In this document: piece by piece, positions 38,400 through 52,883 of the stretch | How positions within the stretch are numbered: the first letter of the stretch is position 1 | How the letters are laid out: each line of letters begins with the position of its first letter | The notes under the pieces: generated by a model | The model's database searches: none | What the model saw: only the letters and a program-made list of their open reading frames with translations | What the model was told of the DNA's origin: nothing | Origin: Sapria himalayana | Lineage: Eukaryota > Streptophyta > Magnoliopsida > Malpighiales > Rafflesiaceae | DNA: 64,000 nucleotides | Reading direction: 5' to 3' | Assembly: GCA_029783825.1 (NCBI GenBank) | Contig: JAREIK010002263.1 | Coordinates: forward strand, 203,865-267,864 | Made by a program: the position numbers and the translations under genes

Positions 38400-41300
38400 C
38401 TCATTTTTATTAGTATTCTTTATAATTTAAAACATACATCTGTATTATTTATTAGTTTATTTTTATAGAAATATAAATTATTGTTGAGACAAATATAATT
38501 TAAAAAAATTATTTTTCATCAAAAAATATATAAGCATAAAAATGGATACAAAAATTAAAAAATTTAAAATTAATATTTAGTAAAATATTTCACTTTGATT
38601 TTGAATAATTTTAAGTTTTGCAAATATATTTTAAACAATATTTATCTTATTAATAATTATTTATTATTTTTTATGATCATTATAATAATATATACCAATA
38701 AAATAATTTATATTGAATTTATATGATATTTAATTATTATGATTATTAACTTCATATTGTATCCACTTTTCAAAAAAAAAATTAAAAATTATTATATTTT
38801 CAAAGGTTATCACCTTCAAAAATGAGAAAAAATAACAAAAATACTTTTTTTTATTTTATTTTTTAAATAAAACCGTTAAACCACTAAATGACTAAATACT
38901 AAAATGACTAAACTCCTTATCCCCGAAGCTCATAAATACTCGAAACATTAAATTAATATAGGCTAAATAATAAATCATAATTCTCATTATTATTAGTATT
39001 CATTATAATTTTAAATATTCATTTTAATTATTTATCAGTTTATTTTTATAGAAATATTAATTACAAAACAAATTATTAGTGAGATAGATATAATTAATAT
39101 AATTTATTTTTCATCAAAATAAATATATATGCTTTTAAAATGAGGCAAAATTTTAAAAATAAAAAATTATTTTTTATTAATATATTTTATTTTGATTTTG
39201 AATCATTTTAGATTTTACAATTATATTTTAATTTACATCATTCTTATTAATACTAGTTTATTAATTAATTTATTGATCATTATTATAATATTTATTAATA
39301 AAATTATTTATATTTAGTTTACATTATATTAAATTATTAAGATTATTATAACTAAATATTATATTCAAATTTAAAAAATATTAAAAATTATAATATTTTC
39401 AAAGGTTATAATCTTCAAAAATGAAAAAAATCAAAAAATTAAATTTTTTGTTTTTTCATTATTTAATTGAAAACTATAAATCACTAAAGGTCTAAACAAT
39501 TAAATCACTAAACTCTTAAACTACAAAACACCTAAATACTTAAACCAATAAACTAGTATATCCTAAATAATAAATAATAAATCTCAATTTTATTTGTATT
39601 CAATATAAATTTAAATATTCATTATAATTATTTCTTAGTTTATTATTATAGAATTATAATTTACAAAAAAATTATGAGTAAGACAAATATAATTTAAATA
39701 ATTTCATTTTAAAAACAAAATTATAAACCTATAACAAAAGCAAATCATTAAAAAAATTATTATTTAGTAATATATTTTACTTTGATTTTGAATAAATTTA
39801 GATTTTGTAAATATATTTTAAATAATATCTATCTTATTAATTATAGTTTATTAAATTTTTCTTGATCATTATTATAATATCTAGCAATCTAATTATTTAT
39901 ATTGAATTTAAATGACTTATAATTATTAAGATTATTATAACTAAATATTACATTTACATTTGAAAAAATTTAAAAATTATTATATTTTCATATGTTATAA
40001 CCTTTGAAAATCTGAAAAATATCAAAAATAATTTTTTTGTTATATCATTGTTTAAATAAAACTTATAAACCACTAAATGCATAAAAACATAAATCACTAA
40101 ACTTCTAAATGACAAATCATCTAAATACTAAAACCATTAAACTGGTATAAATTAAGAATAATTAATAAATCTAATTTTAATTTTTATTCATTATAATTTT
40201 AAATTTTTATTTTAATTATTTAACGGTTTATTTTTATAGAAATTTAATTACAAAATAAATTATTAGTAAGACAAATATAAAAAAAATTAAACCGGTGTAC
40301 CCTAAATAATAAAGAATAAATATCATTTTTTTCATTATAATTTTAAATATCATTTTAATATTTATTTGTTTATTTTTATATAAATATTAATTAACAAATA
40401 AATTATGAGTTAGACAAATATAATTTATATAAATTATTATTCATCAAAAAAATATAGATAAACTTTTAAAAAGAAAAAAAAAATTTTAAAACAAAATATT
40501 ATTATATAGTAATATATTTTCCTTTGCTTCTGAATCATTTTTTGTTTTGTAATTATATTTTAATTGATATCTATCTTATTAATAATAAATTATTATTTTA
40601 TTTTTTGATAGTTATTAGAATATCTATCAATAAAATTATTTATATTGAATTTATATGAAATATAAATATAATGATTATTATAACTAAATATTTTATTCAC
40701 TTTTAAAAAAAATAAAAATTATTATATTTTCAATGGTTATAACCTTTGAAAATATCAAAAAATAATAAAAATAATTTTTTTGTTATTTTATTTTTTAAAT
40801 AAAACCTATAAAGCACTAAATGCATACATAATTAAATTAGGAAACTCCTAAACCCCGTAATACCTAAATACATAAACCATTAAACCCCTATATAATACAT
40901 AATAATTAATAAATCTATTTTTATTTATATTTCTATTTATTATAATTTTAAATATCCATATTAATTATGTATAGTTTAATTATTTAGAAAAATTAATTAC
41001 AAAAAATATTTTGAGTGAGACAAATATTATTTAAAAAATTTATTTTTAATCAATAAAAAATATAAGCTTATAAAAAAGAAGGAAATATTTGAAAATTAAA
41101 TATTATTATTTAGTAATATATTTTGATTTGATTTTGAATCATTTTGTGTTATGTAAATATATTTTAATTAATATTTATATTTTTATTAATAGTTTATTAA
41201 TTTAATTTTTGATCATTATTATACTATCTATCATTAAAATTGTTTATTTTTGAATTTATATGATAAATAATTAGTAAGATTTATATAATTATTCATGGTA

Positions 41301-44300
41301 TTCACATTTCAAAAAATTTTAAAAATTATTTTATTTTTAAAGGTTATAAGCTTTGAAAATCAGATAAAATCAATAAAAAATTTTTTTATTTTTATTATAA
41401 AATAAAAACTATAAACCACTAAATGCCTAACAACATAAATTGCTAAACAGCTAAACGAAAAAACACCTAAATTAACAATCCATTAAACTGGTATAAAATA
41501 TATAATAAATCATAAATCTCATTTTAATTTGTATTCATTATAATTTTAAATATTCATTTTAATTATTTATTCGTTTATTTTTTATAGAAATATTAATTGC
41601 AAAATAAATAAAGAGTGAGATAAATATAATTTTAATAATTTATTTTTAATAAAAAAATAAATATAAGCTTATAAAAAGAAGTAAAAATTTAAAAACAAAA
41701 AATATCATTTAGTAATATCTTTTACTTTGATTTTGAATCATTATAGGTTTTTCATTTATATATTAATTGCTATCAATCTTATTAATAATAGTTTATTAAT
41801 TTATTTTTTGATCATTATTATAATATATATCAATAAAATTACTTATATTGAATTTAAATGTCTTATAAATATTAAGATTATTATAACTAAATATTATATT
41901 TACATTTGAAAAAAAATTAAAAATTATTATATTTTCAAAGGTTATAACCTTCAAAAATGATAACGAATCACACAAATAATTTTAATTATTATTTTATTAT
42001 TTAGATAAAACATATAAACCACTAAATGCCTAATCATTTAATTATCTAGACTCCTTAACCACAAAACCTCCTAAATACTTAAACCATTAAACCTATATAA
42101 CCTAAATAATCAATAATAAATTTCATTTTTATTTGTATTCATTATAATTTTAAATATTCATTTTAATTATTTTTCAGTTTATTTTTATAGAAATATTAAT
42201 TACAAAATAAATAATGAGTGAGACATATAATTTAAATATATTATTTATTATGAAAAAAAAATAAGCTTATAAAAATAAACAAAATTTCAAAAATTTAAAA
42301 TTTTGTTTAGTAATATAATTTACTTTGATTTTGAATTATTTTGGGTTCTACAAATATATTTTAATTAATATCTATCTTATAAATAATAGTTTATTAATTT
42401 ATATTTTGATCATTATAATAATATATATTAATAAAATTTTTTATATTAGATTTAAATCAAATATAATTATTAAGATTATTATAACTAAGTATTGTATTCA
42501 TATTTTAGAAAGATTAAAAAATTATTATATTTTCAAAGTTTATAACCTTTGAAAATCACGAAATTTCATAAAAATACATTTTTTTGTTATTTCATTGATT
42601 AGATAAAACCTATAAACACCTAAATGTGCAAACATATAAATCAATAAACTCCTTAACCCCAAAACCACAAAAAACTTAAACCATTGAATAGGTGTACCCT
42701 AAATAATAAATCATATATCTCTTTTTTATTTGTATTCATTATAATTTAAATATTTATTTTAATTATTTATCAATTTATTTTTATAGAAATATTAATTACA
42801 AAATAAATTATAAGCAAGACAGATATAATTTAAATAATTTATTTTTCATCAAAAAAATATATATGCTTATAAAATGAGGCAAAATTTTTAAAATAAAAAA
42901 TTATTATTTAGTAATATATCTTATTTTGAATTTGAATCATTTTAGATTCTACAATAATATTTTAATTTATTACAATCTTATTAATACTAGTTTATTAATT
43001 TATTTATTGATCATTATTATAATATCTATTAATAAAATTATTTATATTTAGTTTACATTATATATAATTATTAAGATTATTATAACTAAATATTATATTG
43101 ACATTTAAAAAAATTTAAAATTATTATATTTTCAAAGGTTACAACCTTCAAAAATTAAAAAAAATTCAAAAAATTAAATTTTTTGTTTTTTAATTATTTA
43201 GATAATAACAATAAATCACTAAAGGTCTAAAAACTTAAATCACTAAACTCCTGAACCAAAAAACACTTAAAAACTTAAACCATTAAACCGGCATATCCTA
43301 AAGAATAAATAATAAATCTAAATTTTATTTGTATTCATTATAAATTTAAATAATTATTTTAATTATTTATTAGTTTATGATTATAGAATTATAAATTACA
43401 AAAAAAATTATGAGTAAAACAAATTAATTTAAATAACTTATTTATAATAACAAAAATTTAACATTATAAAAAAACAAAACATTAAAAAAATTATTATTAA
43501 GTAATATATTTTACTTTGATTTTGAATAAATTTAGATTTTGCAAATATATTTTAAATAATATCTATCTTATTAATAATAGTTTATTAAATTTTTTTTGAT
43601 CATTATTATAATATCTAGCAATGTAATTAATTATATTGAATTTAAATGACTTATAATTATTATGTTTTTTATAACTAAATATTATATTTACATTTGAAAA
43701 AAAATTAAAAATTATTATATTTTCAAAGGTTATAACCTTCAAAAAATAAAAAAATAATAAAAATAAATTTTATGTAATATCATTGTTTAAATAAAACTTA
43801 TAAACCACTAAATGCCTAAACACTTAAACCTCTAAACTCTGAAACACAAAAGCCCCTAAATACTAAAACCTTTAAACTCCTAAACCTTAAATATAATTTA
43901 AATAATTTATTAAAATATTAATTACAAAATAAATTATGAGTGATACATATATAATTTAAATAATTTATTTTTCATCAAAAAAATATATAAGCTTATAAAA
44001 AGAAGCAAAAAAAATATTAATATTTAGTCATAAATTTTACTTGGATTTTGAATATTTTTAGGTTTTGCAATTATATTTTAATTTATATCTATCATATTAA
44101 TAATAGCATATTAATTTATTTTTTGATAATTGATATCATATCTACCAATAAAATTGTTTATATTTAGTTTATATAATAAATAATTATAATGATTGTTATT
44201 ACTAAATATTGTATTCACATTCTTTAAAAAGTTTTAAAATTATCACATTTTCAAAGGTTATATAACCTTTGAAAATGTGAAAAAATATCAAAAAAATTTT

Positions 44301-47300
44301 TTTGTTATTTTATTGTTTAAATAAAACCTATAAACCACTAAATGCCTAAAAACATAAATTGCTAAAGCCATAAATTAAAAAACCTTTAAATACATAAAAT
44401 ATTAAACTGGTATACATTAATAATATTTCATAAATCTCATTTTAATTTTTATTCTGTATAATTTTTAATTATTATTTTAATTATATCGGTTTCTTTTTAT
44501 AGAAATATTAATAAAAAAATAAATTATTAGTGAGACAGATCTAATTTAAATTAGACTGGTATACCCAAAATAATAAAGAATAAATCTTAATATTATCTTT
44601 TTCATTATAATTTTAAATATTTATTTTAATTATTTATTTGTTTATTTTTATATAAATATTAATTATAAAATAAATTGAGTTAGACAAATATAATTTATAT
44701 AAATTAATTTTGATCAAAAAAATATGGATAAACTTTTTAAAAGAAAAAAAATTTCAAAACAACAAATTATTATATAGTAATATATTTTGCTTTCTTCTGA
44801 ATCATTTTTATATAGTAATATAGTTTTAATCTAAATATTATTATTTAGTAATATATTTTGATTTGATTTTTAATCATTTTGTGTTATGTAAATATATTTT
44901 AATTAAAATTTATTTTATTAATAATAGTTTATTAATTTAATTTTTGATCATTATTATAATATTTATTTTAAAAATTTTTTATATTGAATTTATATGATAT
45001 ATAATTAATAAGATTAATATAATTATACATAGTATTCACATTTTAATCATATTTTAAATATTATTATATTATCAAAGGTTATAACCTATGAAAATGAGAA
45101 AAAATTTCAATTTTTTTTTTGTTATTTTATTGTTTTAATAAAACCTATAAACCACTAAATGCCTAGAAACATAAATAGCTAAACTCCTAAATGACAAAAC
45201 TTCTAAATACTTAAACTATTAAATTGGTATACATTAATAATAAATCATAAATCAAATTTATTTTTTATTAAGTATAATTTTAAATTTTAATATTAATTAT
45301 TTATCAGTTTATTTTTATAAAAATATTAATTACAAAATAAATTATTAGGGAGATAGATCTATTTTAAATAATTTATTCATTATCAAAAAAATATATATAT
45401 GCTTATAAAAAGAGGAAAAATTTTAAAAACAAAAATTTATTATTTTGTAATATATTTTATTTTGATTTTGAATCATTTTAGTTTTTGTAATTATATTTTA
45501 ATTTATATCATTCTTATTAATAATAGTTTATTAATTTTTTATTGATCATTAATATAATATCTATTAATAAAATTATTTATATTGAGTTTAAATATATATA
45601 ATTATTAAGAATATAATAACTAAATATTATATTAACATTTGAATAAAATTAAAAATTATTATATTTTCAAAGGATATAACCTTCAAAAATTAAAAATAAT
45701 AAAAAAATATAATTTTTTATTTTTTCATTCTTTAAATAAAAACTATAAATCACTAAAGACCTAAACACTTAAATCACTAAATCCCAAAACACCTAAATAC
45801 TTAAACCATTAAACTAGTATATCCCGAATAATATATAATACATCTCAATTTTATTTGTATTCATTATAATTTTAAATATTCATTTTAATTATTTTTTAGT
45901 TTATTTTTATAGAATTATAAATTAAAAATAAATTATGTGGAAGCCAAATATAATTTAAATAATTTACTTTTAATAAAAAAAATATAAACTTATAAAAAGA
46001 AGCAAAACATCAAAAAAATTATTATTTAGTATTATATTTTACTTAGATTTTTAATAAATTTACGTTTTGCAAAAATATTTTAAAAAATATCTATATTATT
46101 AATAATAGTTTATTAATTTATTTTTTGATCAGTAATATAATATCTATCAATATAATTGTTTATATTGAATTAACATGATATATAATTATTAAGATTACAT
46201 AACTAAATATAGTATTCACATAAAAAAATTTAAAAATTATTATATTTTCAAAGGTTATAACCATCAAAAATGAGAAAAAATAACAAAAACAAATTTTTTG
46301 TTATATCATTGTTTAAATAAAACTTATAAGCCATTAAATGCCTAAAAACATAAATCTCTAAACTCCTAAACCTAGAAGCCCCTAAATACCTAAACCTTTA
46401 AACTCGTAAAACTTAAATATAATTTAAATAATTTATAGAAATATTAATTACAAAATAAATTATGAGTGACAAATATAATTTAAATAATATATTTTTCATT
46501 AAAAAAAAAATAAGCTTATAAAATGATGCAAAAACTAAAAAAAAAAATTTATTTAGTAATAACTTTTACTTTGATTTTGAATCATTTTAGGTTTTTTAAT
46601 TATATTTTAATTTATATCTATCATATTAATAATAGTTTATTAATTTATTTTTTGATAATTGATATAATTTTTATCAATAAAATTGTTTATATTTATTTTA
46701 TATTATATACAGTTATAATAATTTGTATTACTAAATATTGTATTCACATTTTTAAAAAATTTTAAAATTATCATATATTCAAATGTTATGACATTTGAAA
46801 ATTTGAAAAAATATCAAAAATAAATTTTTTGTTATTTCATTGTTTAAATAAAATCTATAAACCATTAAATGCCTAAATACTTAAATCAATAACTTCTAAA
46901 TCTCGAAAACTCTAAATAGATAAATATTGTTAAATAGGTATGTCCTAAAAAATAAATAATAAATCTCATTGTTATTTTTTTCATTATAATTTTAAATATT
47001 CATTTTAGTTATTTATTTGTTTATTTTTATATAAATTTTAAATACAAAATAAATTATAAGTTAGAAAAATATAATTTATATAAGTTATTTTTCAACAAAA
47101 AAATATAGATAAACTTATTAAAAGAAGAAAAAAATTAAAAACAAAAAATTATTATATAGTAATTATTTTACTTTGTTTCTGAATCATTTTTGGTTTAATA
47201 ATTATATTTTAATTGATATCTAACTTATTAATAATCGATTATTAATTTATTTTTTATTCATTATTAGAATATTTATCAATAAATATATTTATATTTAATT

Positions 47301-47965
47301 TAAATGATATATAAATTTAACAATTATTATAAGTAACTATTATATTCACTTTTGGAAAAAATTTTAAAATTATTATATTTTCAAAGATTATAACCTTTGA
47401 ACATGTTAAAAAAGAAAAAAAAATTTTATTATTTCATTATTTAAATAAAACCTATAAATCACTAAATGCCTAAACACTTAAATCACTAAACTACAAAATC
47501 CCGATACCCCTATATAGATAATTGTTTAAATGGGCATCCCCTATATAATAATTAATAAATCTCATTTTTATTTTTTTTCATTTTAATTTAAAAAATTCAT
47601 TTTGATTGTTTAGTTCTTTATTTATCTATATATATTAATTATAAAATAAATTATGAGTTAAAATTATAATTTATAAAAATTATTTTTCATCAAAAAATAT
47701 ATAAGCTTATAAAAAGAATAAAAATTTAAAAACAAAAAATTATTATTAAGTAATATATTTTACTTTGCTTTTGAATCATTTTAGGTTTTGATATTATATT
47801 TTAAGTAATATCAATATTATTCATAATAGATTTTTAATTAATTTTTTGATAATTATTAGAATATCTATCAATAAAATTATTTATATTTAATTTATATGAT
47901 ATATAATTATTATGATTATTATAAATAAATATTTATTCACTTTTGAAAAAAATTTAAAAATTATT

Positions 47966-47997
47966 ATATTTTCAAAGGTTATAACCTTTGAAAATAT
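47966..47997. repeat. Perfect 32-bp palindrome in a monomer
   Basis: Arms ATATTTTCAAAGGTTA and its complement, centre at 47981/47982. Same element as at 5805 and 58692. Confidence 0.92.
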
Positions 47998-49365
47998 CAA
48001 AAAATTAAAATTTTTTTTTTAATTTTTTTCTTAAATAAAACCTATAAACCACTAAATGCATCCATAGTTAAATCAGTAAACTCCTAAACCCCATAATGCC
48101 TAAATACATAAACCATTAAACTGATATATACTACTTAATAATTAATAAATCTAATTTTTATTTTTATTTATTATAATTTTAAATATTCATTTTAATTATT
48201 TATTAGTTTATTTTTATTGAAATATTTATTACAAAATAAAGTATTAGTGCGACAAATATAATTTAATTAATTTATTTTTAATAAAAAAAATATACGGTGC
48301 TAAAAGAAGTAATAATTTAAAAATTTAAAATAATTATCCACTAATATATTTTACTTTAATTTTGAATCAAATTTGGGATTTGTAAATATTTTTTTATTAA
48401 TATATATCTTTTTATTAAGAATTTTTTAATTTAATTTTTGATCATTATTATATTATCGATCAATAAAATTGTTTATATAGAAATTATATGATATATAATT
48501 ATTAATAATATTAAAATTAAATATTATATTCACATTTCAAAAAATTGTAAATATTATTATATTTTCAAATGTTATAACCTATAAAATGATAATAAATTAT
48601 TGAAAATTTTTTTATTATTTTATTTTTTTATATAAAACCTATAACCTACTAAAAGCCTAATAACATAAATTGCTAAACTCCTAACGTAAAAACCTCTAAA
48701 TACTTAAACTATTAAACTAGTATACATTAATAATAAATTAAAATCTCATTTTAATTTTTATTCAGTATAATTTTAAATTTTTATTTTAAATATTTATCAG
48801 TTTATTTTTATATAAATATTAATTACAAAAAAATTTATTAGTGAGATGGATCTAATTTAAATTAAACCAGTATCCCTAAATAATAAATAATAAATCTCAT
48901 TTTTTTTTCATTATAATTTTAAATATTCATTTTAATTATTTATTTTTTTATTTATATAAAAATAATAATTACAAAATAAATTGAGATAGACAAATATAAT
49001 TTATATAAATTATTTTTCATCAAAAAATTATTGATAAACTTTTTAAAAGAAAAAAAAATTCAAAACAAAAATTTATTATAGAGATTATATTTTGTTTTTC
49101 TTCTGTATCATTTTAGGTTTTGTAATTATATTTTAATTGATATCTATATTATTAATAATAGATTATTAATTTATTTTTCGATCATTATTAGAATATTTAT
49201 CAATATAATTGTTTATATTGAATTTATATGATATATAAATATAATGATTAGTATAACTAAATATTCTATTCACATTTGAAAAAAATTTAAAAATTATTAT
49301 ATTTTCAAAAAATAATAAAAGTAAATTTTTTGTTATTTTATTTTTTAAACAAAACCTATAAACCA

Positions 49366-49373
49366 CTAAATGC
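49366..49373 (+). repeat. Left target-site duplication of hAT copy 3
   Basis: CTAAATGC immediately before TAGGGGTGCTC; the partner at 52876-52883 is CAAAATGC (7 of 8). Confidence 0.88.
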
Positions 49374-52300
49374 TAGGGGTGCTCATGGGAAGGGACGGGA
49401 TGGGGATTACAAATCTCCAGTCCCTTCCCACAGTTTGGAGATTTTTTTTTGAATATTCAGACCCGTCCCATAGGTTGAAAATATCGGGACGGGACGAGAC
49501 ATAGATTTGGTATTTTGGGTAGGTGAAAATGGTTCCGGGATGGAACTGAGTACGGACATTTTTTTCAATTTATTTTTTTCAAACCGGCCAAGTTAGTTCA
49601 TGTCGAAACCTTTTGTTGTACAATTTATCATTCCTTAGTTATGTATCTTTCAAACACAAATTGGGTCAATTTTGTTTTGTCTAATAGGCTCAATACCACA
49701 AATGAGTTCCATTACCTTGTCGAAAGCTTTGATGTGTAGAAAAGGATAGAAATGTTAAATAGAATGGGACCGAGTTGTGTGCTTAATTTGGTTCTTTGTT
49801 TTATCATAAATTGGCTTTGTTCAGCCGAGTAAAAGTTAACCATAATAGCAATACTACATTTTTTAAACAATTACTTAAAATAATAAGGAATAACTAAAGA
49901 TGACCATAAACATTAGTTGCAGCAATTACTACTTAAGTAATTGCTAAAATTAGGTAGCTTAATATAACAAAAAAATACAACTAATAACAACCATGATAAT
50001 AATCATTTCAAAGGTCTGTCCCGGAACAATAACGAAAATCCAAACCCAATTAATTATCTCTTTTACAACTCCTCTCTTTTCTTCCTCCACCATAGAAGGA
50101 CATCCAAAGATGAAAACGTGTTAATCATGTAGACATAAATTTCTAAGATGAAAGAGTAATAAAAAAACAAAATATTACCTTATAAAATTTAATACACCCA
50201 TTCCAAATTTAGTTGGCCAACTATAGTTGGAAGAATATTTGGATCTTGTGACCCCTCTGAAAATTGTAATTGGACCATATTTTTATTAAATTGAATGAAT
50301 AAAATAAGTAAAAAGTGAAATTAAAATTTACAAGATTTGTATAATAACCTGATTCATTATCATCAAGGTGTTGAACTAATTCTTCAATTTCAATAGGTTT
50401 GTTTGTGCTTCTCAATCAATCTTGTAGACATATGATAACTTCAGCTGTTAAAGGTGTTAAAGAACTCCTCAATTTATCTAAAGTTCTCCCCCGAGTGCTA
50501 AATGTAGATTCGTAGGCCACAGTAAATACTTGGATAGCAAATACATCCCTTGCTACATTTTCCAATGAAGGATACATACCCTTATTTACCTTCCACCAGT
50601 TTAGAAGATCAAAATAAATTCTATTTTTTTCAAGTTTGTCCTCCAAGTACCTATCCAATTCTTCCAAAGCTACAACTTATTGTTCTTTCTCCAATTCAAT
50701 AAAAAAAAATAATCAACATAAATATCACTATCCAACACTACTACTTCAAAAAGCATAATATTTGCTGACTAAAGAGAACCCCAATATTTGTTGAATTTAT
50801 GCCTCATTTTCATACCCATTTCAGACACCATTGTATCTCTACTATTTTCACAAAGCTCAATTTTTTTTCAAAATTCGAATAATCTCAGGAAAATAAACAC
50901 TAGAGGTAGAATATTATGAGCCAGAAAATTTACAAGTTACCTCATAAAAAGTTTTCAAGAAACGAGCCGAAACTCTGGGATTTGTTCAGTCTCTCTCAGT
51001 TGGAACGTTTGAACCAAACTCTTTCAAAAACCTTTTGTCTTTGTCCTCCAACTTATCAAATTCTTTGTGATATTTTATATCAGTTTGTAGCATCAAATCA
51101 GTTTAATTCCATCTTGTAAGACAATCTAATTGCAATGAAGATCCATATTTTAAGTTTGCTTCTTCAACACAAAACTTAAACATATCTAATCTTTTAGGAC
51201 TGCTCCTCACATATTTCACCACACCTCTAATTTTTTGAATAGCACCCTCAACTACTTAAATGTCATCTCTGATAATTAAGTTTATGATATGAGCACAACA
51301 TCTCATATGAAAATGCTCGCCTCTAAAAGGTACCACACTTTTCTTCACAAGGCTTTTTTTCAATTGTTCAACTGCAACATCATTATTTGATGCATTGTCA
51401 ACAGTAATGCACATCAACTGTCTCAAACCCCATTCATTCATGCAAAATACTTTAGCATTTCTAATATTAACTCCAGAATGAGTTTTAATTAGACAAAAGT
51501 TCAAAAGCCTTTTATGTGTATTCCATTGAGAATCAATGAAATGAACAGTCAAACATATATAAGACAAATATTGAATGCTAGTCCAAGTGTCGGTAGTCAA
51601 TGAAACTCTACAACAATGAGATGATATGCTATCAAATTATTTCTTCTTTTACTTCACAAACAAAGAAAAACAATTCCTCAATATAGAGTGCCTAGATGGA
51701 ATTTTAAATTGAGGCACACTAACTTCACAAAACTCCTTAAACTCATCCCTCTCAACAAAACAAAAAGACAATTCATCTTTTATGATCTTTTTCACCAAAG
51801 TATCCCTAACTAGTTGTTGATCAAATTGCCAACAAGTTAATTTGTTATTCTCTGAACTAGTACCTTTAGTGAAACTCAATAAAGATTGTGACTTGTCTTT
51901 ACCTTTGTGAGCTTCTATTAATTATTTTCTTGTGTGGAAATTTCCTACAAGTCTCTCTCAAGTATTTCCATAAACTCAATGTACCTTGATCACTTTTTGC
52001 CAAATATTCTTTACTACACCATATACAAGCTACCTTACTAGTTTCATTTGTCTCTGAATCAACTAATATCTCATAAGTTTCGCAAATAGCAGATTTATAC
52101 TTGTTATGAGCTTGAGGTTCAGATGTCCCTTGACTTTATTTTACAATTTGAATTGAAGAACCTACCATAACAATAGGAGGGTTCGTGAAAAAATGATGAT
52201 TCGATTTACCAGTACTTTGATCATTTGAGATCTGATCGTCTTCAATTTATTGTATTTTTCGTTTACCACTGTATTGTGTCATCTGCATTACCATTAATTA

Positions 52301-52875
52301 ATATGATATTTTAAGCATAAATATATATAAATATTTCAAACAAGCTAACTCTACAAAACTGACTGTAACACATTCAGCCCACTCATTCGTCCCAACCACA
52401 ACACCACAACCAATACTCAACAAAACTAACTATGACGCATAATAATAATAATTAATCACTCAATTCTCGTCAAAAAAACAAACAAAAAGGCTGGTAGCAT
52501 CTGGGACATGATGGAGGCCACCAGAAGTATGACAGACAAGGGCTGGACCTAACTAAACACGGCTGGAATGGCATGAGGTGGCCTGGAACTCATCGGAACA
52601 GCAATAGGTGCGTCGGAATTGGATGGGCAGTAGTAGAATTGGTGGTATCTTCATGTTATATATTTATATATATTCCTGGTTCTAGTATCGGTTTTTTAGG
52701 ACGGGACGGTTCTCGGGATGAATATTGCTTAAGATCCGGAACCATCCCCGAAGAAAAAATACGTGATAGAATAGGACTGGGAAAAGTCAAAGTCAATGGA
52801 CTTTTCTCAGTCCCGTTCTTTCGGGACATAACTTCTGGTCAGGTCACGGATCTCCGAGTGCCGTGAGCACCCATA
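49374..52875 (-). mobile_element. hAT transposon, both ends present, internally deleted (3.50 kb)
   Basis: Left end TAGGGGTGCTCATGGG, right end GTGAGCACCCATA; 8-bp duplication CTAAATGC/CAAAATGC. It is collinear with 25643-29334 except for about 0.2 kb missing in the transposase linker near 50735. The G-rich subterminal motifs are kept (GGGACGGGATGGGG at the left, GGACGGGACGGTTC near 52699 at the right). The same satellite monomer type flanks it on both sides as at copy 2. Confidence 0.93.
50189..52282 (-). pseudogene. hAT transposase, broken, with internal deletion
   Basis: Same transposase as at 26456-28742. Visible parts: first ATG at 52282 with TAA at codon 12; BED finger about 51960-52100, here without the TAG seen at 21868; FDQQLVRDTLVKKIIKDELS (51649-51879); 114 residues at 51256-51600 with TTDTWTSIQYLSY and CITVDNASNNDVAVEQ (two catalytic Asp) and RCCAHIINLI. 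The 83 residues at 50416-50667 hold MEELDRYLEDKLEKNRIYFD, YPSLENVARDVFAIQVFTVA and RSSLTPLTAEVIICLQD. Then a stop replaces the Trp of DWLRS. The last exon after a probable intron (donor near 50349, acceptor near 50261) ends at TAA 50189-50191. Breaks include two stops in the KEKKKL stretch near 51650, a stop near 51260 and the 0.2-kb deletion near 50735. It is not functional. Confidence 0.88.
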
Positions 52876-52883
52876 CAAAATGC
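52876..52883 (+). repeat. Right target-site duplication of hAT copy 3
   Basis: CAAAATGC directly after CCCATA, followed by ATATAAAGTTAAATC, the same satellite flank as at 29343. Confidence 0.82.

Larger units (their letters stand above)
29343..49365 (+). repeat. Satellite array block 7, the longest uninterrupted block (20 kb)
   Basis: About 33 monomers with anchors near 29623, 30362, 30957, 31562, 32158, 32756, 33353, 33960, 34572, 35595, 36133, 36609, 37207, 37803, 38578, 39176, 39769, 40508, 41112, 41710, 42308, 42908, 43499, 44026, 44777, 45446, 46026, 46555, 47158, 47750, 48340 and 49083. Partial or hybrid monomers lie near 35000, 38000 and 44840. The series 32756-37207 is echoed at 41112-44777, and 45446-49083 echoes 1947-5590. 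Long-class junctions lie near 30120, 31300, 40260, 44530 and 48830. No non-satellite insertion and no credible gene is present. Confidence 0.93.
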
